This document shows positions 27,460 to 34,494 of a stretch of DNA of 64,000 nt, piece by piece (positions within the stretch are counted from its first letter, which is position 1; every line of letters starts with the position of its first letter). The notes under the pieces are model-generated. The model worked only from the letters and a program-made list of their open reading frames with translations, made no database searches and was not told the DNA's origin. The stretch lies in NCBI RefSeq assembly GCF_035599575.1, contig NZ_CP141179.1:620001-684000 (forward strand), in the 5' to 3' direction. The stretch comes from Roseovarius sp. Pro17 (lineage in GTDB: Bacteria > Pseudomonadota > Alphaproteobacteria > Rhodobacterales > Rhodobacteraceae). The translations under genes were made by a program, and so were the position numbers.

Positions 27460-28185
27460 TCATTTCATCTGAGTGACGGTCAGCTTGCCTTTGACGCGGT
27501 CAGCGACAAACTCGATATCCTGACCTTCGGACATGTTGGCAATCGTTGCCTCGTCAGCACGGAATACCATGGTCATCGCGGGCATATCCAGATTGACCAG
27601 CGGGCCGTGAATGATGGTCACCTTGCCCGCCTTGGCGTCGATTTTCTTGATCTTGCCGGTGGTGTATTCCACATCGGCCTGCGCCATTTTATCCCCCACG
27701 GTGATTGGCCCATGCATGCCGGACTCGTAGTGGCCGGGGATCAGGCAGGCGAATTCGAACGTCCCTGCTTCTGAGAATTTCCAGACAACTTCGCCCGACG
27801 CGCCCTCGTCAAGCCGGACGGAATTGGGATCGTCGTGCTCCATGTCCATCTTGGCCATCATCTCCTTGTGCTTGGCGTTGCCCATCATGGTGTCGAGGAC
27901 AAATTCATGCTCGGTTCCGCCCTTGTTGACGATGTTAAAGCGGATCGTCTCGCCCGTTGCGATTTCCAATTCGCGCGGTTCGAACAGCATTTCGCCGTCG
28001 TCGGTTTCGCTCATCGAAACGTCAATGGTGCGGTCTACTTTGGCGGGATCACCCGGCATACCGATCATCATCGCGGCTTGATCGTCAGCCTTGTCCGTAT
28101 CATGCCCTCCATCGTGGGTGCCGGAGGCGAAAGCCGGAGCAGCCAGAGTAAACGTCAGCGCAGTCGTCAAAAGTAGATTTTTCAT
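27460..28185 (-). CDS. Periplasmic cupredoxin fused to a CusF-like copper-binding domain
   Basis: The 241-aa protein has a signal peptide (1-20, cut AFA-SG) and a His/Asp-rich linker. Residues about 50-160 form a cupredoxin: first histidine in GTEHEFV, then Cys-His-Met ligands in FACLIPGHYESGM. Residues about 165-241 match CusF, with HGPLVNLDMPAMTMVF, the segment that holds Cu(I) by Met and His in CusF. The fusion joins electron transfer or Cu(II) binding with Cu(I) chaperoning in one chain. AGGAAA precedes the ATG. It sits between the multicopper oxidase and the cytochrome c in the copper operon. Confidence 0.9.
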   Translation of the reverse strand: MKNLLLTTALTFTLAAPAFASGTHDGGHDTDKADDQAAMMIGMPGDPAKVDRTIDVSMSETDDGEMLFEPRELEIATGETIRFNIVNKGGTEHEFVLDTMMGNAKHKEMMAKMDMEHDDPNSVRLDEGASGEVVWKFSEAGTFEFACLIPGHYESGMHGPITVGDKMAQADVEYTTGKIKKIDAKAGKVTIIHGPLVNLDMPAMTMVFRADEATIANMSEGQDIEFVADRVKGKLTVTQMK

Positions 28186-28230
28186 CAGTTTTCCTGTGGT
28201 TTGGGTTTGAGGTCTAGATCAAATGGCCAA

Positions 28231-29589
28231 TTAGCCCTTCGACGTTGGTTTTGGGGTAAGGATGGTTTTGGGGCTGCTATTGGACGCAAATTCAGGCAGC
28301 TCGCCTGTCCACTCATAGGCCTGTTCGCCCGGAGGGTTCTCGTACCAGCCGGGGTCGGAATAATCGTCCGCGTCGATGCCGTCGCGCACCTTCACGACCG
28401 AAAACATGCCGCCCATTTCGATGGGTCCGTAAGGCCCCCAGCCCGTCATCATTGGGACGGTATTGTCGGGCAGCGGCATCTCCATCCTGCCCATATCCGC
28501 CATGCCAGCCGTGCCCATCGGCATGTATTCAGGCTGGAACTGGCGGATCTTTTGCGCAAGCGGCTTTTTATCGACCCCGATAAAGGTGGGAACATCGTGG
28601 CCCATGGCATTCATCGTGTGGTGCGACTTGTGGCAATGGATCGCCCAGTCGCCCAGATGGTCGGCGGTGAACTCATAGGCGCGCATGGCCCCCACGGGGA
28701 TGTCGATGCTGACCTCGGGCCATCGCGCGGCTTCCGGCACCCAGCCGCCATCCGTGCAGGTGACCTTGAAGTCATAGCCGTGCATGTGGATCGGATGGTT
28801 CGTCATCGTCAGGTTGCCGACCCGCACGCGCACCCGGTCACCCTTGTTCACGACCAGCGGGTCGATGTCGGGGAATATCCGGCTGTTCCAGGTCCAGAGA
28901 TTGAAATCCGTCATCGTCATGATGCGCGGCACATACGTCCCTGGATCGATGTCGAACGCATTCAGCATGATCAGAAAATCGCGGTCCACAGGCATGAACG
29001 TCGGATCCTTGGGATGCACCACGAACATGCCCATCATTCCCATCGCCATCTGCACCATCTCATCCGCGTGGGGGTGATACATAAAGGTGCCGGACTTGAT
29101 TAGGTCAAACTCGTAGACGTAGGTTTTGCCCGGCGGAATGCCGGGATGGCTAAGGCCGCCGACGCCGTCCATGCCCGAGGGCAGGATCATACCATGCCAA
29201 TGCACGGTCGTATGTTCAGGCAGCCTGTTGGTCACGTAAATACGGACACGGTCACCCTCCACCGCCTCGATAGTCGGGCCGGTCGACTGACCGTTATAGC
29301 CCCACAGATGCGCGATCATGCCATCGGCCAGCTCACGCTCTACCGGTTCAGCAATGAGGTGGAATTCCTTGATGCCGTTGTTCATTCGGTGCGGCAAAGT
29401 CCAGCCGTTCAGCGTGACCACAGGATTGTAATCCGGCCCCGAAGACGGACGGGGTGTGATTGCCGTTGCCGCGCTGTCCATCTGGGCGGCTTCGGGCAGG
29501 CCCATGTTCGTGGTCTTGCTCCAAGCCTTTGATGAAACCATGGCCGCACCTGCGGCGCCGGCCCCGAGTAATTGACGTCTGTTCAACAT
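28231..29589 (-). CDS. Multicopper oxidase, copper-resistance type
   Basis: The 452-aa enzyme has a twin-arginine-like signal (NRRQLLGAGAAGA) for export of a folded, metal-loaded protein. All four copper-binding regions are visible: HWHG (TTVHWHGM), HPHAD, HPIHMHG and HCHKSHH. A Met-rich segment near residue 375 (MPMGTAGMADMGRMEMP) would bind Cu(I). Members oxidise Cu(I) to the less toxic Cu(II) in the periplasm. It lies 12 bases after the TolC-like gene and 45 before the cupredoxin gene. Confidence 0.92.
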   Translation of the reverse strand: MLNRRQLLGAGAAGAAMVSSKAWSKTTNMGLPEAAQMDSAATAITPRPSSGPDYNPVVTLNGWTLPHRMNNGIKEFHLIAEPVERELADGMIAHLWGYNGQSTGPTIEAVEGDRVRIYVTNRLPEHTTVHWHGMILPSGMDGVGGLSHPGIPPGKTYVYEFDLIKSGTFMYHPHADEMVQMAMGMMGMFVVHPKDPTFMPVDRDFLIMLNAFDIDPGTYVPRIMTMTDFNLWTWNSRIFPDIDPLVVNKGDRVRVRVGNLTMTNHPIHMHGYDFKVTCTDGGWVPEAARWPEVSIDIPVGAMRAYEFTADHLGDWAIHCHKSHHTMNAMGHDVPTFIGVDKKPLAQKIRQFQPEYMPMGTAGMADMGRMEMPLPDNTVPMMTGWGPYGPIEMGGMFSVVKVRDGIDADDYSDPGWYENPPGEQAYEWTGELPEFASNSSPKTILTPKPTSKG

Positions 29590-29601
29590 CTCATATTCCT
29601 T

Positions 29602-31065
29602 TCAGTGTCCTGCGCTGCCACTGGCGGCAAGAGTTGCACCCACCCCACCGGCACCACCGCTGCCTGCACCGCCGCCGTAGATGGCGGCCGTCAGATCAGC
29701 CTGAGCCATGAAGAATTCGCGTTTTGCATTGGCAGATTCGAGCGATGCGCCGAGTTTTGCGCGTACGTCGGTCAGCAATTCGAAGGTGTTGGTGATCATG
29801 CCGTTGTAGGACAGCAGGCCCTCGTCCTCGACGGTCTTGCGCAGCGGCACCAGAATGTCGCGGTAGTGTCGCGCGATCTTGTAGGAGGCGTGATACGCGG
29901 CCTCTGCACCGCGTGCTTCTGAGCGCACGTTGACGGCCTTTTCGGCAAGGACGTTGGCCGCCTGTAGATAGGCCAGCTCAGCCTTGCGCATCCGGGCCTT
30001 TCCGGTGTCGTAGATTGGGATGGCAAACTCTAGCTCGATCTGCGGGGTAGTTTCAGTTTTTCGCGCTCCATCTTCCACCTCACGCTCGGCCTCAAAGCCA
30101 GCGATGATTTCGAGATCGGTCACCAGCCGGGTCTGATCGGTCAGCCCAAACGCAGCTGCCTGCGCCTCAAGACCCAATTTCGCTACCTGAAGGTCGAACC
30201 GATTTCGCAGCGCCTTGGCCTCGATGTTGGCGATCCGCCCGACAGAACGCGGCAATGCGGGCAGTGCATCGGGCACGTAGTAGTCCACATCAGCGCCCCA
30301 AAGACCCATCAGCCTTGTGAGGTTTTCCTTGGCGCCGGCCGCATTCATCCGCGCCTGCGCTAGTTGCCCTGCCAATTCGGCGTTAAATGCCTGCTCTCGT
30401 GCTTGTCCTGCCTTGTTCAGCGCGCCTGTTTCACCCAGCTTACGCGCAAGTTCGGACCCCGCATCGGATGTGGCTTTGGCGCGTTTGAGATAGCTGACCG
30501 TCTCGAAGGCAGCGACTGCGTTCACCCATGCTTGGCGGGTCTGGTTTGCGAGTGTCAGCGTGTCGTTGACGGCTGTCAGCTGCGCTGTGCGGAAATTCAC
30601 GTCCGCCAGCGCAACCCGCTGCTGGCGGGTTTTAGCATTCAGGATGTTTGTCGCGATCATGCCCTCTATCGCGCGGTAAGCCCCCAGTTCTGCAGCCCCG
30701 ATGCCCAGCACGCCGATGGACACCACCGGGTTTTCAGGCGTCGCCTGTTGCCATGCCTCGGCAGCCGACAGACCGACATTCGCATAGGAGGCCTGCAGGC
30801 CCTTGTTGTTGAGCAGGGCGACTTGAACGGCAGTGTCCGCAGAAAGGGTCTTGCCGTGCACCATGCCCTGCACCTCGCGGTTCAGTGCTTCGTTCTCGGC
30901 CTGTGTCTGTGCGAACGCGGTGCGCTTACCGATGGCCGCCGAGGTCTGGCCCGACACGTTGGCAAATCCTGCCTTGGACTCCGTGTAGGCGCCGGGGATC
31001 GCGGTTGCGCAGGCGCCAAGGACCAGAGGAACGCCAATGACGAGTGAAAGGCTGACAACCCGCAT
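29602..31065 (-). CDS. TolC-family outer-membrane channel lipoprotein
   Basis: The 487-aa protein starts with a lipoprotein signal (VLGAC, lipid attached near Cys19). Its body is rich in long alpha-helices with repeated Ala/Glu/Gln pattern and two homologous halves, the layout of TolC/CusC-type channels. The extreme C-terminus is a Gly/Ala-rich tail. Its ATG overlaps the stop of the small lipoprotein gene (TGATG). No adaptor or RND pump of the CusAB kind is in this island, so the channel may serve the copper ATPase-linked system or the RND pumps elsewhere. Confidence 0.85.
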   Translation of the reverse strand: MRVVSLSLVIGVPLVLGACATAIPGAYTESKAGFANVSGQTSAAIGKRTAFAQTQAENEALNREVQGMVHGKTLSADTAVQVALLNNKGLQASYANVGLSAAEAWQQATPENPVVSIGVLGIGAAELGAYRAIEGMIATNILNAKTRQQRVALADVNFRTAQLTAVNDTLTLANQTRQAWVNAVAAFETVSYLKRAKATSDAGSELARKLGETGALNKAGQAREQAFNAELAGQLAQARMNAAGAKENLTRLMGLWGADVDYYVPDALPALPRSVGRIANIEAKALRNRFDLQVAKLGLEAQAAAFGLTDQTRLVTDLEIIAGFEAEREVEDGARKTETTPQIELEFAIPIYDTGKARMRKAELAYLQAANVLAEKAVNVRSEARGAEAAYHASYKIARHYRDILVPLRKTVEDEGLLSYNGMITNTFELLTDVRAKLGASLESANAKREFFMAQADLTAAIYGGGAGSGGAGGVGATLAASGSAGH

Positions 31066-31286
31066 CAGTTGCCCTCCGACTGTTCTTGGTTAACCGATCG
31101 CCAATCGCGCGGGCCGGTGGGGCCACGATAAGTGTAGCCTGCCAGCGGGTCACGATATCTGATCGGTGAGGAAACTGCCGTATTGGTGGCGGCCTGCTGG
31201 GACGTGACATTTGGCAGAGGCGTTGGCTGATATGCACATGCGCCGAGTGTGAGGGCAGAAGCCCCTAATAGTAGATGATTTTTCAT
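31065..31286 (-). CDS. Small lipoprotein at the head of the copper operon
   Basis: The 73-aa protein has a lipobox (LTLGAC, Cys16), then a short Pro/Thr-rich and Arg-rich mature part ending in RDWRSVNQEQSEGN. It is translationally coupled to the TolC-like gene. I do not recognise a domain. Small lipoproteins with this type of GPTGPRDWR ending occur beside TolC-like genes in copper clusters; function unknown. Confidence 0.75.
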   Translation of the reverse strand: MKNHLLLGASALTLGACAYQPTPLPNVTSQQAATNTAVSSPIRYRDPLAGYTYRGPTGPRDWRSVNQEQSEGN

Positions 31287-31339
31287 GATGATAACCTGAC
31301 TGATGAACTTCGGGTTCGCGCATGGGCACGCGCAAATCG

Positions 31340-31358
31340 AAGACCCCTATAGGGTCTT
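31340..31358. promoter_or_regulatory. Candidate CsoR-type operator of the multicopper oxidase operon
   Basis: AAGACCC-N5-GGGTCTT has perfect seven-base arms and the same CCC-N5-GGG core as the copA site. It ends 54 bases before the start of the first gene of the minus-strand operon, a good position for an operator. An alternative is a terminator for the His-rich gene just upstream, but no T-run follows. Confidence 0.5.
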
Positions 31359-31361
31359 GGG

Positions 31362-31766
31362 TCAGATCAGGAGTTGGGGAGGCCGCAGAAAGCCTGGCGC
31401 TGCAAGCGACGCCGATTGTTCGTGCAGAGTTAGATATTTGCCGATCGTAGTGTGTTCCAGGAAAACAATGTCCGTCTCGTCGAGAATGACTGAAACGCAG
31501 ATACCACTGCAACACTGGCCGGATACCTGCTCATCTTCGTCTGCATGCGATATTGGGCCGGATCCACCATGCATGGAGTGTGATGAAGATGCGTCGTGCG
31601 CGTGAGCTTCGTCAAGATTGTCAGCAACAGCCGACGCGGCGTGATGCGCGTCGTGCATTCCGGATGCCGCATGAGATGCAGTGGGCGGAAAGACGACGAT
31701 CGCAAAAGCAAAGGAGAGGCAGACGAGCGCCCTCAGCCATGCGGATATGGAATTTCCCAGCTTCAC
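31362..31766 (-). CDS. Exported His/Cys-rich protein of the copper island
   Basis: The 134-aa protein begins at a GTG; a signal peptide runs to about residue 33 (SHA-AS). The mature part is rich in His, Asp and Ser (MHDAHHAASA, HAHDASSSHSMHGG) and has a compact cysteine group QCCSGIC near residue 87. Such composition suits copper or zinc binding in the periplasm. It precedes the copper operon on the same strand with the operator-like repeat between them. Not recognised as a named family. Confidence 0.65.
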   Translation of the reverse strand: MKLGNSISAWLRALVCLSFAFAIVVFPPTASHAASGMHDAHHAASAVADNLDEAHAHDASSSHSMHGGSGPISHADEDEQVSGQCCSGICVSVILDETDIVFLEHTTIGKYLTLHEQSASLAAPGFLRPPQLLI

Positions 31767-32259
31767 ATCTGATATTTGGGTGATGCATGAACAACTGTCA
31801 ATCCATCCAGCAAGGGGAGGTTGCCAACAATTTCGTGATACCGTCGTTCGTTGACTAGCATGTTTGGTCGCCGGGAATTCATCTGCTTGGCGTGCTGTTG
31901 GGACATGGTGATGCGGTATTTCGTCGCCAAGAATGTGCGTGGTCTAGAGCTGCCTTTGAAGCTGGAGATGGCGGCGCAATAAACCATCGTCAAAGAGTAT
32001 ACGCGCAATAGGTCGCGCTGCTTGCTGCAAAGCGACGCGGGTATATATGGACGGTCACGTTGACCGCCAGACCGCAGAACGGCATGGCAAGGTGGCTGGG
32101 GGGACACGCCGCTCGCCACGCTTTTGGGTGCACCGCCGGCTGAGGCCTTTGAGCATCGCCCTAAATCTTGATTCCGACGTTCTGGCTAAATGCCTGTTCC
32201 TCGCAGCCATCAATCAGCTTTCTAGCAGCATGACTTTGAGGGAGTTGTCGGGATTTACA
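31767..32259. other. Gap between copper island and exporter operon
   Basis: This 493-base stretch holds no confident gene. A minus-strand frame ends at 31763 in a GTGA overlap with the His-rich gene start (a piece beginning MSQQHAKQMNSRRP), which might be a short leader or the end of a lost gene. On the plus strand a frame at 32047 runs into the hydrolase gene and looks random. No tRNA, terminal repeat or clear promoter was seen. Confidence 0.4.
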
Positions 32260-33342
32260 TCACTTGTTCGAAGAAACCAGCGTGGCGCTTGCTGGTTCAA
32301 GGATGAATGAGCCCGCATGCGCAAGCGAAGCGAATGTCGTCTTGGTTGCACGCGGCAGCACTTTCATCAGAGCTGCGAACCTATTGTGATTGCTTCCGTC
32401 CGGTGCATCCACTTTTGAAATATCAATCACTCGGATACCGTGGGCCGCTGCGAGAGCCTGAACTCTGGGATCGTTTGCATCCCTTGTACCGACTCTGCCA
32501 CGCGATCCAGCCAGCCGCTCTGAGAGTTTCAACGCGCGATCATCCGGCGAGACGAGCAGGGTTATCGGTGGGTTCAGTTTGCCGATGGTTTGGACCTGAC
32601 GACGAAAAACATCTATGTCGATGTCCGGCGCGGCCAGCACCACATTACCCAACCGGTCAATCACCTTGTGCTGACCGCTCAGCCTGAGTTGACGCAAGGC
32701 CTCGGCGACAAGCCAGCCGCCCATGCTGTGCCCGAAAAGGGTAATGTTTTCAATGGCCGGATCGGCCGCGACAACCGTCAGTAAATGCACCAGATCGTCC
32801 CGCGAATAGGTGACGGCATCCTTGTCGGCGACATACCCTGTCACGGATGCAGCAGACGGCCAGGCAAATAGAACGGGACTTTCCTTCAGGTCTGCGTCGG
32901 CAGCGACCTGTGCCAGCCTGAACAAGGATTCCGCGAAGGTGTAATTGTAGCCGTGAACAAAGATCAGGATATCGCGCTTGCCGGCATTCAACGCAAAATC
33001 CGGTAATTCCCTGCGATCCGTCACGGCAAAGCTGGTCTGCGGATTTGGCTGTGATTTTGGCCATTCGATCTCGGAAATCTTGTGGGTAGGTGGGATAGAG
33101 ATAGTGAACATTTCGTAGTTAAGCTTGGGCGCGCGCAGGTCCGAGTAGCTGGCTGTGCTGGCATCGCGCGCGCGGGTTGTGGCGACCGTGATGGTCACCT
33201 GCCGCGTTGCAGTGTGGCCTTGCGGAACGACCGACAACGCCTGCGGCTGGGAGCGCGGCGTGCAACCCGCTGCCGCAATGAATACCAGCAAGAAAACCGA
33301 CCGGGTCAATGCCTTGAGATCAATGCGCAGAAGACAGGTCAT
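32260..33342 (-). CDS. Alpha/beta hydrolase lipoprotein (DUF900 family)
   Basis: The 360-aa protein has a lipoprotein signal (FIAAAGC, Cys27). The hydrolase core has ILIFVHGYNYTF (oxyanion region), the nucleophile elbow FGHSMGGWL and VLAAPDIDIDVF, which are typical of DUF900 esterase-like proteins. The catalytic histidine is probably in the GSNHNRFA segment. AAGGAAGG precedes the ATG. It is the last gene of the RbbA-type exporter operon, 28 bases after the permease; a role on a lipid or cell-wall ester is possible but not shown. Confidence 0.82.
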   Translation of the reverse strand: MTCLLRIDLKALTRSVFLLVFIAAAGCTPRSQPQALSVVPQGHTATRQVTITVATTRARDASTASYSDLRAPKLNYEMFTISIPPTHKISEIEWPKSQPNPQTSFAVTDRRELPDFALNAGKRDILIFVHGYNYTFAESLFRLAQVAADADLKESPVLFAWPSAASVTGYVADKDAVTYSRDDLVHLLTVVAADPAIENITLFGHSMGGWLVAEALRQLRLSGQHKVIDRLGNVVLAAPDIDIDVFRRQVQTIGKLNPPITLLVSPDDRALKLSERLAGSRGRVGTRDANDPRVQALAAAHGIRVIDISKVDAPDGSNHNRFAALMKVLPRATKTTFASLAHAGSFILEPASATLVSSNK

Positions 33343-33370
33343 CGTCTACCTTCCTTGTCCTCTACGGTCA

Positions 33371-34492
33371 TCATGACAGGTTCATAGAGCGGCGGAACAG
33401 CGCCAAGCTGGCGACAAAGAACGCCAGCCCCAAACCGCCCATAAGCGCCAGTTGAACCCAGACCGTTTCCAGCCCCGCGCCGCGGAACACGACTGCCTTG
33501 GCGAAGGTCAGGAAATGGCGCGAGGGGAGGATCGTGGTCAGCCGCTGCACGATGTCAGGCTGGCTTTCGATAGCGCCCATGCCGCCTGAGAGCATGATGA
33601 TTGGGATGATGACCATGATTACCAGCAGCGCGAATTGCGCCATGCTGCGCGCCATAGTGCCCAGAAACATCCCGATGGCGGCAGCGGCGGCGAGGTACAC
33701 TGCTGTTCCGGTCAATAGCAGTGCCACCGATCCGGCCACCGGCACCTGAAGCAATCCCTGAACGACGAATAGTAGCGAGAGGGTAAAGGCCGCCAGCACC
33801 ACGATCACATTTGCCAGCACTTTGGACAGCGCGATTTCCAGCGGTGTGAGGGGCATCACCATCAGATGTTCGATCGTGCCCTGCTCGCGTTCACGCAGCA
33901 TCGCCGCCCCTGTCAGTGCGATAGTCAAAAGAGATAGTTGATTCAGAAGCGACGAGACCGACTTGAACCAGACCGGATTACCGTTGGGGTTGAAGGCGCG
34001 GCGCAATTCCAACCGCAACGCCGGATCGGGCGCATCAGGGTCGCCCGACAGAAACGCACGGGTTTCCGAGGTCAGGATGTTGACGATGTAATCGGTCCCA
34101 AGCTGAGCTTGGGAGACGGCTGTGGCATCGACCTCAAGCTGGGCGGCGGGCATGAGTCCTGCGATCACGTCGGCCTCAAAACCGGGTGGAAAGGCAAGGA
34201 CAAACATGATCCGGCCAGCGTCCATTTCAGGCTTTACCTGATCAGGGCTGATCAGCACTGGCGGCTGGAACCATGGCGGGCCGAGGGCGTCGGTGATCTG
34301 GCGCGACAGCATGGAGCTATCCTCGTCCAGGATGGCGATGGCCGCATTGTAGACCGTGTCGCCCGCGCCGCTTGCCTCAAGAATCACGGCGACGATAAAT
34401 GACCACAGAATTAGGATTACCATGACGGGATCGCCAAGGACGCTTTTCAGCTCCTTTCCCGCAAGCCAGAAGATGTTGGCAAGCTGGCGCAT
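33371..34492 (-). CDS. ABC-2 type exporter permease (YhhJ/YbhR-like)
   Basis: The 373-aa inner-membrane protein has one N-terminal helix, a large extracytoplasmic domain (about 45-175), then five helices with the family sequence MLREREQGTIEHLMVMPLTPLEI in the cytoplasmic loop. It begins 2 bases after the ATPase-permease fusion gene and should be the second permease partner of that system. Confidence 0.9.
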   Translation of the reverse strand: MRQLANIFWLAGKELKSVLGDPVMVILILWSFIVAVILEASGAGDTVYNAAIAILDEDSSMLSRQITDALGPPWFQPPVLISPDQVKPEMDAGRIMFVLAFPPGFEADVIAGLMPAAQLEVDATAVSQAQLGTDYIVNILTSETRAFLSGDPDAPDPALRLELRRAFNPNGNPVWFKSVSSLLNQLSLLTIALTGAAMLREREQGTIEHLMVMPLTPLEIALSKVLANVIVVLAAFTLSLLFVVQGLLQVPVAGSVALLLTGTAVYLAAAAAIGMFLGTMARSMAQFALLVIMVIIPIIMLSGGMGAIESQPDIVQRLTTILPSRHFLTFAKAVVFRGAGLETVWVQLALMGGLGLAFFVASLALFRRSMNLS

Positions 34493-34494
34493 CT

